28,579 bases of DNA from a bacterium (GTDB lineage Bacteria > SZUA-79 > Acidulodesulfobacterales > Acidulodesulfobacteraceae): the NCBI GenBank assembly GCA_021789455.1, contig JAJYJN010000006.1, positions 1 to 28,579 on the forward strand. The letters run 5' to 3'. The position numbers and the translations under genes are program-made. Below, in pieces: positions 16,980 through 25,291 of this stretch. The notes under the pieces were generated by a model that was not told the DNA's origin, did no database searches, and saw nothing but the letters and a program-made list of their open reading frames with translations. Each line of letters opens with the position of its first letter. The first letter of the stretch is position 1.

Positions 16980-17819
16980 ATGCTTTTATTCAAATCAAAA
17001 AACGGCAAAAAGGAACAGGGCAAGCCTGCCATACCGGAAGGTTTATGGGTTAAATGCCCAAGTTGCAGCGAAATTATTTATAAAAAGGAATTGGAAAGGA
17101 ATCTTGAGGTTTGTCCGAAATGCAATTACCATTTCAGGCTTAAGGCGCTTAGAAGAATAGAAATAATATTCGATGAAGGCAGTTTCAAGGAACTTTTCCG
17201 GGATATCGAACCTGCTGACGTATTAAATTTTACGGATACGAAAAGATATAAAGACAGGCTTAAGGAAGACGCCGAGAAAACCGGGCTTTCCGATGCGGTC
17301 GTTGCCGGCGAAGGAAATATCCATGGAATAAGAGCGGCATCGTCTATTTTCGATTTTAATTTTATGGGCGGTTCAATGGGAAGAGTAGCGGGGGAAAAAA
17401 TTGCAAGGACATTTGAATACGCTATTGCAAATAATCTTCCGGTAATAATTTTTTCGTCTTCCGGCGGAGCAAGAATGCAGGAAGGGATTTATTCTCTTAT
17501 GCAGATGTCTAAGACCGTAGCGCTGGTTTCGGAATTCAACAGGACGGGCATGCCTTATATATCGGTTCTGACCGATCCTACTACCGGAGGGGTATCGGCT
17601 AGTTTTGCGACTATAGGCGACGTTATAATTGCCGAACCTAAGGCGCTTATAGGATTTGCCGGTCCGAGGGTAATAGAAAAAACTATTCATCAAAGCCTTC
17701 CCGAAGGTTTTCAAAGGTCGGAATACTTATTGGAACATGGAATGATAGATATGATAGTCGAGAGGAAAGATTTAAGGGATGTTTTAAAAAATCTGCTGAT
17801 TCTTTTTACCAATGAGTAG
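16980..17819 (+). CDS. accD: Acetyl-CoA carboxylase carboxyltransferase subunit beta
   Basis: AccD with AccA transfers the carboxyl group from biotin to acetyl-CoA, making malonyl-CoA for fatty acid synthesis. The N-terminal zinc ribbon uses C26, C29, C45 and C48. The crotonase-like carboxyltransferase core shows FNFMGGSMGRVAGEKI, SSSGGARMQEGIYSLMQM, LTDPTTGGVSASFA and GFAGPRVIE. At 279 residues it is family length. No accA gene lies nearby. No SD is visible before its ATG. The 3' end overlaps folC by eight bases. Confidence 0.97.
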   Translation: MLLFKSKNGKKEQGKPAIPEGLWVKCPSCSEIIYKKELERNLEVCPKCNYHFRLKALRRIEIIFDEGSFKELFRDIEPADVLNFTDTKRYKDRLKEDAEKTGLSDAVVAGEGNIHGIRAASSIFDFNFMGGSMGRVAGEKIARTFEYAIANNLPVIIFSSSGGARMQEGIYSLMQMSKTVALVSEFNRTGMPYISVLTDPTTGGVSASFATIGDVIIAEPKALIGFAGPRVIEKTIHQSLPEGFQRSEYLLEHGMIDMIVERKDLRDVLKNLLILFTNE

Positions 17820-19116
17820 GACGATTAACAGATTTGATGCGATATACGGCTTGAGCGGATTCTCGATGAATTTCGGACTTGAAAGGATAAAAGCTTTAAT
17901 GCGTTATGCCGGTAATCCTCAGGATAAGTTAAAAACCGTGCATATAACAGGAACGAACGGAAAAGGGTCCGTAAGCAGATTTATTTACGGCATATTAGAA
18001 GAACACGGCTTGAATGTCGGACTTTATACTTCTCCGCATTTAGTAACCTTTTCCGAAAGAATAGTCGCAGGCGGAGAGAAAATAAGCGACAGCGACCTGG
18101 AAAGGCTTAATAATTTTTTCGATAAAATAATTTCCGAAAAGGATGATTTTAAAAAATTAGGCGCTCCGTCTTTTTTTGAACTGACTACGGCAATATGCTT
18201 TCTTTATTTTTTCGAAAAAAAAGTTGACGTAGCAGTTATAGAAGCAGGCTTAGGAGGAAGGCTCGATGCCACAAACATAATAAAAAAGCCGCTCCTGTCC
18301 GTAATTACCAATATATCTATGGACCACAAAGATATATTGGGCGGCTCTCTTATAAAAATTGCCCTTGAAAAAGCCGCTATAATTAAAAGGAATTCCATTG
18401 CAGTTTGCGGAGATAAAAAAAGCAAAATAAACGACGCCGTAAAAAATTACGCTTTAAGCTTAAATGTCCGATATTTTGCTTCGAACTGCGTCAAACTATT
18501 GAAAAATGGGAATTTATATAATTACCGGGGGCTTAATGCCGAAATAAAAAATATAAAACTGCCGAATTTTGCGTCGTATCAGAAATATAATTTAAAACTC
18601 GGCCTTTTATCCGTAGAAATTCTCTGCAGGTATTACAAAGAGAGCCTGAAATTAAAGTTAAACGACGATTCTATAAGGAATGGAATATTAAAGTTTAAAA
18701 ATGAAGGACGTTTTGAAATAATTAAGTATAAAAACAGCGATATAATTTTAGACGGCGCCCATAACCCGGACGGGATTAAAAATCTTGTTATTTCCCTAAG
18801 AAATTTTTTTAAGGAAAAGAATTTTATAATTATCTTTGCCGTTATGAAAGATAAGGATTATAAAACAATTTTAAGAAGACTTTCTGTTTTAGGAGGAGAC
18901 GTTATTTTTTCCGCTTTGAATAACGAAAGAGCTCTGGACGTGAACGATTTAAAAAAACTTTCTTTGCAAAATCGTTATTTTAAAAAAGTTTTTACGGCGG
19001 ATAATGTAAAAGATGCCTTGGAAACGGCCGTTAAGAACAAAAAAAAAGACGAAGCTATACTTGTCTGCGGCTCTTTATACCTTATAGGAGAATTTAAGAA
19101 AACCGTTATAATTTAA
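17812..19116 (+). CDS. folC: Folylpolyglutamate synthase / dihydrofolate synthase
   Basis: This Mur-ligase-family enzyme adds glutamate to folates and, in the bifunctional form, to dihydropteroate. The ATP-binding loop TGTNGKGS is at residues 47-54. Further motifs are TSPHLVTFSERI, EAGLGGRLDATN, TNISMDHKDILG and the C-terminal DGAHNPDGIK. Its 434 residues are typical. Mono- or bifunctionality cannot be told from motifs alone. It begins inside the accD stop region with ATGAGTAG, which implies stop-start coupling without an SD. The same accD-folC pair is widespread. Confidence 0.95.
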   Translation: MSRTINRFDAIYGLSGFSMNFGLERIKALMRYAGNPQDKLKTVHITGTNGKGSVSRFIYGILEEHGLNVGLYTSPHLVTFSERIVAGGEKISDSDLERLNNFFDKIISEKDDFKKLGAPSFFELTTAICFLYFFEKKVDVAVIEAGLGGRLDATNIIKKPLLSVITNISMDHKDILGGSLIKIALEKAAIIKRNSIAVCGDKKSKINDAVKNYALSLNVRYFASNCVKLLKNGNLYNYRGLNAEIKNIKLPNFASYQKYNLKLGLLSVEILCRYYKESLKLKLNDDSIRNGILKFKNEGRFEIIKYKNSDIILDGAHNPDGIKNLVISLRNFFKEKNFIIIFAVMKDKDYKTILRRLSVLGGDVIFSALNNERALDVNDLKKLSLQNRYFKKVFTADNVKDALETAVKNKKKDEAILVCGSLYLIGEFKKTVII

Positions 19117-19129
19117 TCGCGTTAAATTT

Positions 19130-21376
19130 ATGAAAAAAATTTCGTTTGTCTTCTTAATTCTGGCGGTTTTGTCTTTCATAAACGCGTTGGGCGCTAAAAT
19201 TTCTTACGCAACCGAACCCGAAACTATTCCCATCCATATTTTGTCGGACAAAGTAGTCTATAATAAGGATGAACATACCTATATTTTTACCGGAAACGTA
19301 ATAATAACTCGTAAAAAATTTATCTTAAAAGCCGATAAAGTAGTCTATTTTTACAAAACGGATTATGCGGTTGCCACTGGAAACGTTATAGTAAATTCAA
19401 AAGGGACGGTTACTAAAGCTAAAAAACTTAAAGTATATTTAAAAAGCAAAATAGGAACCATTTATAATTCGCATATACATTATTTGGATAAAAATATTTA
19501 CGTTTACGGCGATAAAATTTATCATAAAGGCAAAGGCTTTTATCAGGTGAAGGATGGCTATCTGACGTCTTGCAAAAGAACCCCGCCTTCGTGGAAACTG
19601 TATTCGTCTTTTTCGGATATATACGAAGGGAGTTATGCATATTCCTTTAACTCTATTTTTTATATCCATAACGTGCCTATTCTATATTTTCCCATTATGG
19701 TGACCCCCATTAAAGATAAAAAGTCTTCAGGGCTTCTGATACCTACTATGGGTTACAGTTCCCTTACCGGCTATCAAGCCGGAGAAGGATATTATTTCGA
19801 TCTGGGCAGGTCTCAGGATTTAACTTATAATTTAAATTATTACAGTTATTTAGGCTACGGAAATTCGTTGAAATATAGATACAGCCTCAATTCATATTCG
19901 CACGGTTCTATATACGGTTTTTATATGCACGAAGAGAATGACCAGAAAAGCCTCAGTATGACGCCTAATTTAACGCGGTATCTTTTATTTTCGCATAATA
20001 TGGATTTTTTCGGCAATCTTGCGTTAAAAACAAACTTAAATATCCCGTCCGATAATTCATTTTATGCCGATTTTTCGACCAGCGTTTATCAGATGACGAA
20101 AAACAGGCTGTCGTCTAATTTTTCGGCTACCTACGATTCCGACGGCTATTCCGCAAGAATGAACTTTCTAAGGTTAGATAACTTATTTATTCCAAATTAT
20201 ACCACGGTTGACGAATACCCCGCTTTTTCGCTGGACGGACAATCCGAACTCGGAGATTTTTTAAACAACCCTTTATATTTTAATTTGCATTCGTCTTTCG
20301 ACGTTTTCAGAAGCCCGGCATATCTGAACGATGAAAGATTGGATATATATCCTCAGGCGTATATGCCGCTGAGAGTTATAAGCGGCGTACATATAACCCC
20401 TAAAGTGGGAATAAGGGATACGGGTTATTTTAATATTACGGACGGTTATACGGATATTTCTTCCGCCGACAAAAACAGGCAGGTCTATTACGCTTCTTTA
20501 AACGATAATACGACCCTCTTTAACGATTATGCCGTCTTTCCTAAAGAACACAGCGGTTACTTAGCTTTTTTAACGCCCTACGTAAATTATAATCTTGTCA
20601 GGCCGGTTAATCAATCCGGTATTCCGTTAATAGACCAGACGGATTACATTCCGCAGGAAAGCGCGTTCAAATACGGTTTTAATTTTAATCTCGAAGGCTA
20701 CACAAATAAAGGAGTAAATAATTTACTAAGGTTCGGCCTTTATCAATATCATTCTATTTCAGGCAATTTTATAAATCCGGTAAATTATTTCAATTACGAT
20801 AACGCAAATTCGGATATCATTGCGAGAATCAAGGTGCATCCGATTTCCAATCTGTATTTTTTCGGGAACGGAAGCTACGACGATTATAACTATATATTTC
20901 ACAATTATAACGTCAACTCGCAGATTACGGATTTCAGAAAAGATTCTTTCGGTATAGGATATACGGAAATAAACGACGTCCAGGGATATCTCACGGCGCT
21001 GGATATGTTTAATTCCGCCAATCCTGAACTTTTTCCGCAGACGCCGTCGTCGATTACCGGACTTAACACCCTTTCCTACACGAGTTTATCCGCTAATTTG
21101 AATATTATCGGCGGTTTTAGCATTAATACGACCGAAAATATAGACCTTACGGTGCATAAAGATATATCTAATTCTATCGGCGTAACCTATCAGACGGGCT
21201 GTATAGGTTTTATAGCTAATTATATGAATTTGCCCTATTTTCACCAGTGGGCGTTTTCTTTCGGCTTGGTATTGAGAGGCATAGGAACATACGGCTTCGG
21301 CAATATGATTTCGCCCGGCGCCGGATCGTCGTCTGGACTGTCAATGAGCGGCCCCGGCTTCAACAACGGGTTATGA
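19130..21376 (+). CDS. lptD: LPS-assembly outer-membrane protein LptD
   Basis: LptD, with the lipoprotein LptE, inserts lipopolysaccharide into the outer leaflet. Of 748 residues, 1-27 look like a signal peptide (cleavage near ISYA). An OstA/LptA-like jellyroll runs over about 33-145 (ILSDKVVYNKD, FTGNVII, ADKVVYF, ATGNVIV). The LptD beta-barrel follows, rich in Tyr, Asn and Phe. There are only two cysteines, C148 (LTSCKRTPPSWKLY) and C691 (TGCIGF), which could form the single plug-to-barrel disulfide. The last 25 or so residues are Gly/Ser/Met-rich, without a terminal aromatic. No SD precedes the ATG; it lies 13 bases after folC. Confidence 0.88.
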   Translation: MKKISFVFLILAVLSFINALGAKISYATEPETIPIHILSDKVVYNKDEHTYIFTGNVIITRKKFILKADKVVYFYKTDYAVATGNVIVNSKGTVTKAKKLKVYLKSKIGTIYNSHIHYLDKNIYVYGDKIYHKGKGFYQVKDGYLTSCKRTPPSWKLYSSFSDIYEGSYAYSFNSIFYIHNVPILYFPIMVTPIKDKKSSGLLIPTMGYSSLTGYQAGEGYYFDLGRSQDLTYNLNYYSYLGYGNSLKYRYSLNSYSHGSIYGFYMHEENDQKSLSMTPNLTRYLLFSHNMDFFGNLALKTNLNIPSDNSFYADFSTSVYQMTKNRLSSNFSATYDSDGYSARMNFLRLDNLFIPNYTTVDEYPAFSLDGQSELGDFLNNPLYFNLHSSFDVFRSPAYLNDERLDIYPQAYMPLRVISGVHITPKVGIRDTGYFNITDGYTDISSADKNRQVYYASLNDNTTLFNDYAVFPKEHSGYLAFLTPYVNYNLVRPVNQSGIPLIDQTDYIPQESAFKYGFNFNLEGYTNKGVNNLLRFGLYQYHSISGNFINPVNYFNYDNANSDIIARIKVHPISNLYFFGNGSYDDYNYIFHNYNVNSQITDFRKDSFGIGYTEINDVQGYLTALDMFNSANPELFPQTPSSITGLNTLSYTSLSANLNIIGGFSINTTENIDLTVHKDISNSIGVTYQTGCIGFIANYMNLPYFHQWAFSFGLVLRGIGTYGFGNMISPGAGSSSGLSMSGPGFNNGL

Positions 21377-21379
21377 GCG

Positions 21380-21412
21380 TTTAACCTGTTTAAACAAATT
21401 AACCGGGTTAAA
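21380..21412. promoter_or_regulatory. Cluster of small palindromes upstream of rfbB
   Basis: Three symmetric elements share 33 bases: TTTAACC (21380-21386) pairs with GGTTAAA (21406-21412); TGTTTAAACA (21387-21396) is self-complementary; and TTAACC-G-GGTTAA spans 21399-21411. The first and third are mutually exclusive because they use the same right arm. An operator or a small alternative RNA fold is possible. The rfbB SD (AGGAGG, 21418-21423) follows immediately. Confidence 0.35.
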
Positions 21413-21433
21413 TTCAGGAGGTTTTTTAATTTT

Positions 21434-22441
21434 ATGAAAACATACTTAGTAACTGGCGGCTTCGGTTTTATAGGCTCTAATTTTATCCGTTACGTCCTGG
21501 ATAATAAAAAGGACGTCGATATAATTAACGTAGATAAGGTAACCTATGCCGCAAATCCCGAAAATCTTTCGGATTATTCCTCAAATTACAAATTTTATAA
21601 AGCGGATATCGCCGATAAAACGGCATTATCGAAAATTTTTATCGAAAATAAGATAGACTGCGTGGTTAATTTTGCTGCGGAATCCCATGTTGACAGGTCT
21701 ATCGCCGACCCCGGAATTTTCATTAAAACAAATGTGGAAGGAACCCTTAACCTGTTGGAATTATCCCTAAAACATAATGCAGGGAAATTTCTTCAGATTT
21801 CTACCGACGAAGTTTACGGTTCGTTGGGCGCTTCCGGAAAATTCAGCGAAGAAACCCCATTATCGCCGCGCAGTCCTTATTCCGCTTCGAAAGCCGCGGC
21901 GGATATGCTTGCAATGTCGTTTTTTCATACTTATAATATGCCTGTTTTAATATCGAGATGTTCAAATAATTACGGACCTTACCAGTTTCCGGAAAAATTG
22001 GTTCCTTTAGTTATAATCAATGCATTAAATAATAAAGATATACCTTTATACGGGGACGGAAAAAACGTAAGAGACTGGATACACGTTTCCGACCACGTTA
22101 AGGGCATTTGTTCGGTTTTAGAGAAAGGTAAAATAGGAGAAGTTTATAATATAGGCGGCGATTCAGAAGCGGAAAATATCGATATAATTACATATATATT
22201 AGATAAGCTTAACAAGCCGCATTCATTAATTAAATACGTTAAAGACAGGCAGGGGCATGACAGAAGATATGCTATGGACTTTTCTAAAATTACCGCCGAA
22301 ACAGGATTTTTGCCCGAATATAATATAGAAAAAGGCATGGATTCCACGGTAAACTGGTATATAAAAAACAAAAGCTGGTGGCAAGAAATATTATCCGGAG
22401 ATTATAAAGAATATTATAAAAAAATGTATGAAAACAGATGA
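21434..22441 (+). CDS. rfbB: dTDP-glucose 4,6-dehydratase
   Basis: RfbB/RmlB turns dTDP-glucose into dTDP-4-keto-6-deoxyglucose, the second step to dTDP-rhamnose. The 335-residue extended SDR has the NAD-binding GGFGFIGSN at residues 8-16, the catalytic STDEVYGS (T124, D125, E126) and YSASK with Y149 and K153. The RDWIHVSDH and RRYAMDFSKI segments are also typical of the dehydratase. A strong AGGAGG lies 10 bases upstream of the ATG. It is followed nine bases later by rfbD; rfbA and rfbC are not in the window. Confidence 0.96.
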   Translation: MKTYLVTGGFGFIGSNFIRYVLDNKKDVDIINVDKVTYAANPENLSDYSSNYKFYKADIADKTALSKIFIENKIDCVVNFAAESHVDRSIADPGIFIKTNVEGTLNLLELSLKHNAGKFLQISTDEVYGSLGASGKFSEETPLSPRSPYSASKAAADMLAMSFFHTYNMPVLISRCSNNYGPYQFPEKLVPLVIINALNNKDIPLYGDGKNVRDWIHVSDHVKGICSVLEKGKIGEVYNIGGDSEAENIDIITYILDKLNKPHSLIKYVKDRQGHDRRYAMDFSKITAETGFLPEYNIEKGMDSTVNWYIKNKSWWQEILSGDYKEYYKKMYENR

Positions 22442-22450
22442 GGTTTTATA

Positions 22451-23317
22451 ATGTTGAAGATTGCTCTTATCGGTTCGACGGGTATGCTCGGCATAGACGT
22501 AAATTCCGCCCTTAAAGGGGTAAATTTTCTTATCAAGAATTATAATTCCAATAACTTAGATATAGCCGACCCCCAAGCGGTCAACGCGTCCGTTAACGGT
22601 TTTAAGCCGGATTATATCATTAACTGCGCCGCATATACTAACGTGGACGGAGCGGAAGCGGAGAAAGAAAAAGCCGACGCCGTTAATAATATAGGGGTGC
22701 AAAATTTAGCCGAAGCGGCATTGAATACAGGTTCGAGAATTATACATATAAGTACCGATTACGTGTTTGACGGATCGAAAAGGACGCCCTATACGGAAGA
22801 CGATGAGCCTAACCCGATAAACGAATACGGTTTGTCAAAACTAAGAGGGGAAGAAGCTTTAAAAAATTCAGGGGCAAGTTATATAATATTAAGGACGTCA
22901 TGGCTATACGGCAAAAACGGTAAAAATTTCGTGAACACTATTTTGAAATTGGCAGACAGCCGGAAAAAAATAGAGGTCGTGGACGACCAGTTCGGCAGTC
23001 CTACATATACAAAAGATGTGGCTTACGCCATATCCGAAATAATTATCAAAGACAATTCCAAAAACGAAATTTATCATTTAACTAACGAGGGATATACTTC
23101 CTGGTATAAATTTGCCGTAGAAATAATGAATGTTTTTAAAAGAACGAATTGCGAAATCATACCGGTATCTTCGGATAAATCGGTAAGGCCCGCCAAAAGG
23201 CCTGTTTACAGCGTCATGGATAATTCCAAAATTAAAGAAGATTATAACATAGAACTGAGACCGTGGAAAGATGCGCTTAAAAAATACTGTAACGATATAG
23301 GATATTTTATCATTTGA
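22451..23317 (+). CDS. rfbD: dTDP-4-dehydrorhamnose reductase
   Basis: RfbD/RmlD performs the last reduction to dTDP-L-rhamnose, an LPS or glycan precursor. The 288-residue SDR shows the nucleotide-binding IGSTGMLG (7-14), NCAAYTNVDGAE, STDYVFDG (from 101), the catalytic Y126/K130 in EYGLSK, and RTSWLYG. A GAGG seven bases or so before the ATG, overlapping the rfbB stop, is the SD. Its stop codon overlaps the -35 hexamer proposed for the downstream cytochrome gene. Confidence 0.95.
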   Translation: MLKIALIGSTGMLGIDVNSALKGVNFLIKNYNSNNLDIADPQAVNASVNGFKPDYIINCAAYTNVDGAEAEKEKADAVNNIGVQNLAEAALNTGSRIIHISTDYVFDGSKRTPYTEDDEPNPINEYGLSKLRGEEALKNSGASYIILRTSWLYGKNGKNFVNTILKLADSRKKIEVVDDQFGSPTYTKDVAYAISEIIIKDNSKNEIYHLTNEGYTSWYKFAVEIMNVFKRTNCEIIPVSSDKSVRPAKRPVYSVMDNSKIKEDYNIELRPWKDALKKYCNDIGYFII

Positions 23318-23341
23318 AAAAATTAAATTAAGATATATAAT
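23314..23341 (+). promoter_or_regulatory. Promoter for the cytochrome c gene
   Basis: TTGAAA (23314-23319) and TATAAT (23336-23341) are separated by 16 bases, a near-consensus sigma70 pair. Transcription would start near 23348. A perfect 14-base palindrome, ATCTAATATTAGAT at 23348-23361, lies exactly at that point and is a candidate operator. The surroundings are strongly AT-rich, so chance matches are more likely than usual. Confidence 0.5.
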
Positions 23342-23403
23342 TATAATATCTAATATTAGATGCCTAAAAATTGTTTAATTTATAATTTTAAGATGGAGGC
23401 CGT

Positions 23404-23823
23404 ATGAAAAAGTTTATTTTAACGGTTTTTATTTTTTTAACCGCTTCTTTTGCGGTTAGTCTTTCAATTTTAACTATGGCAAATGCAAAGATGATGCCCA
23501 AAAAGCCGATGGCGTCTAAAAATGCAAAATTAATAGCCCAGGGCAAAAAGCTGTTCTATTCTAAAGATATCGGAACCAATGGTTTTTCATGCGCTACCTG
23601 CCATGTTTACAGCGCGGGAACGTATATAAATTTACACGGAAGAGGAATGGTTATCAGGCCTATTAAAAATGCGGCAAAAAAAATGGCGGAATTCGACAAA
23701 ATGCACCATATGCATATGACTGTTAAAATGAAAGATAAAATGTGCGTTAAATTTGCCCTCAGAGGGCATTTATCTAAAAGCGGCCTGGAGGCATTAACCG
23801 CATACGTGGATTCTTTGAAATAA
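23404..23823 (+). CDS. Periplasmic monoheme cytochrome c, Met/His-rich
   Basis: The 139-residue protein begins with a signal peptide (about residues 1-28, ending ANA). One heme-attachment motif CATCH is present (C63, C66, H67), preceded by GKKLFYSKDIGTNGFS as in small class I cytochromes. The distal ligand is probably a Met but is not obvious, since the region 94-113 holds six Met and three His (MAEFDKMHHMHMTVKMKDKM). A further cysteine, C114, is followed by VKFALRG. It could be a small electron carrier or could bind copper or another metal; I do not recognise a named family. GGAGG lies four bases before the ATG, and a terminator follows. Confidence 0.85.
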   Translation: MKKFILTVFIFLTASFAVSLSILTMANAKMMPKKPMASKNAKLIAQGKKLFYSKDIGTNGFSCATCHVYSAGTYINLHGRGMVIRPIKNAAKKMAEFDKMHHMHMTVKMKDKMCVKFALRGHLSKSGLEALTAYVDSLK

Positions 23824-23850
23824 AAAGTTTCGGAGACTTTAAATTATATT

Positions 23851-23890
23851 AAAGCGCTTTCGTTGAGAAGAGGAAGCGCTTTGTTTTTTA
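23851..23890 (+). terminator. Intrinsic terminator after the cytochrome c gene
   Basis: AAAGCGCTT (23851-23859) pairs perfectly with AAGCGCTTT (23874-23882), extendable by a G-U and a C-G pair to 11 bp, with a 10-base loop. A GTTTTTTAT run follows at 23883-23891. This is a standard rho-independent structure and isolates the cytochrome unit from the DUF502 gene. A weaker 7-bp hairpin (23824-23840, CGG loop) precedes it without a T-run. Confidence 0.9.
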
Positions 23891-23913
23891 TAAATCTAAT
23901 TATTTAAAATTTA

Positions 23914-24510
23914 ATGAACAAATCTTTTTTCGCTAAAATAAGAAGCAGGTTCCTTACCGGATTAACTATTATAATTCCGGGAGCCATAACTATTTTTATA
24001 ATAGTGTGGCTTTTAAGGGAAGTTAACAGGATTTTTAACCCCTTCTCTATTTTTATAAAAAAATATATCCATATCTATATACCCGATATCGGTTTAATGC
24101 TTTTATTCATCTTAATTCTTGCTTCCGGTTTTCTAATTACCAACTGGCTCGGCAGAGCCGTTATAAATTTGTACGAAAACGTTATGCTGAAAATCCCGGT
24201 GGTAAATTTGCTCTATAAATCCACTAAGCAATGGGTGGATATATTTTCTCCGGGCAAAAGTTCGTTTAAAAAATTTGTGCTGGTCAGGTATTCCGGGGAT
24301 AAATTTATATACGGTTTTTTAACTTCTCTTACGGGAATACAAGGAGAAAATAAAGACGATTACGGGGTAGTTTATATTCCGACGAACCATCTTTATATAG
24401 GCATGAATATAATTGCCAAAAAGGACGACATAATCGAAACCGGACTGAAGGTGGAGCAGGGAATACAGATTGTTCTTTCGGCCGGAATAGCGTTTCCAGA
24501 AAAATTGTAA
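23914..24510 (+). CDS. DUF502 family membrane protein
   Basis: The 198-residue protein matches the DUF502 family by its order of features: a basic N-terminus with RSRFLTGLTIIIPGAITIFII, two hydrophobic helices at about residues 15-35 and 59-80, a SGFLITNWLGRA segment, then IPVVNLLYKSTKQWVDIFSP and a soluble domain of about 90 residues. The family's function is not established to my knowledge; bacteria and plant chloroplast or Golgi relatives share it. It starts 23 bases after the terminator T-run, with no SD and no confident promoter. rsmE follows 22 bases later. Confidence 0.85.
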   Translation: MNKSFFAKIRSRFLTGLTIIIPGAITIFIIVWLLREVNRIFNPFSIFIKKYIHIYIPDIGLMLLFILILASGFLITNWLGRAVINLYENVMLKIPVVNLLYKSTKQWVDIFSPGKSSFKKFVLVRYSGDKFIYGFLTSLTGIQGENKDDYGVVYIPTNHLYIGMNIIAKKDDIIETGLKVEQGIQIVLSAGIAFPEKL

Positions 24511-24532
24511 TATAAAAAGAATCGGTTTTTGA

Positions 24533-25291
24533 ATGCATAATAGATTTTATATCGAGGAAAAAATAGAGAGTTATCCGGGGAAAGAGATTGTTTTGGAATC
24601 GATATCCGCGCATGTTAAAGCATTTCGCAAAAAAATAGGCGACGAGATTAGGCTCTACGACGGCTTTGGTACGGTTTATTCCGCTAAAATCGTTAAGATT
24701 TCCAAGAAAAATATTAATATCGAGTTGATATCAAGCAATAAATATTCGGAAGATAATATTAAAATTTATCTTTTCCTGCCCCTTATCACGTCTCATATAA
24801 TGGACCAGCTTATCGCAAGGGTCTGCGAGCTCGGCGTAAGCAATATTTTTCCGGTTATTACGGAAAGGTCGATTAAATTAAAAAGCGAAAAAGAAATAAA
24901 CTCTAAACTTTTTAAATGGGATAAAATTTCAAGAGGGGCTATGATTATTGCCGGAAAAAATTTTTCCACCGCTATAAATAAACCTATAAGGTTGGCCGAC
25001 GCTTTTAAATCGGCGGAAAATTTTAACGCAAAATTAATAGCCTCTCCGGATGCCGGTTTACCTTTGAAAAATTATATAGAAGGCCTCGATTTAAAGAAAG
25101 ATAGCATTATTATAGGAATATTTATAGGTCCGGAAGGCGATTTTTCCCCGTCGGAATTAAAGTTATCAAAAGAATACGGACTTACGCCCGTTAGATTGTC
25201 TAATTATATTATGAGCACGTTTGTCGCTTCTATTTATTCGGTTTCAAATTTAATTTGTTTTGCTTTTTCGGACAATAATTATGCGTCTTAA
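24533..25291 (+). CDS. rsmE: 16S rRNA m3U1498 methyltransferase (RsmE family), divergent
   Basis: RsmE is a SPOUT-fold enzyme that methylates N3 of U1498 in 16S rRNA using AdoMet. The 252-residue protein has the N-terminal PUA-like domain (GDEIRLYDG, residues 36-44), the LPLI and CELGVSNIFPVITERS segments and the knot motif FIGPEGDFSPSE at 197-208. The other usual knot motif, normally close to LGPRILRTETA, reads LSNYIMSTFVA (222-232). The usual EQSGR-like stretch after the KW.RI helix reads IIAGKN. Fold assignment is secure; activity on U1498 is less so. It overlaps smc by 11 bases. Confidence 0.85.
   Translation: MHNRFYIEEKIESYPGKEIVLESISAHVKAFRKKIGDEIRLYDGFGTVYSAKIVKISKKNINIELISSNKYSEDNIKIYLFLPLITSHIMDQLIARVCELGVSNIFPVITERSIKLKSEKEINSKLFKWDKISRGAMIIAGKNFSTAINKPIRLADAFKSAENFNAKLIASPDAGLPLKNYIEGLDLKKDSIIIGIFIGPEGDFSPSELKLSKEYGLTPVRLSNYIMSTFVASIYSVSNLICFAFSDNNYAS

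Noticed and set aside
18308..18340. 11-bp perfect inverted repeat in folC
   Set aside because: It is AT-rich, and one such match is plausible by chance in this length; it codes for the conserved TNISMDHKDILG motif.
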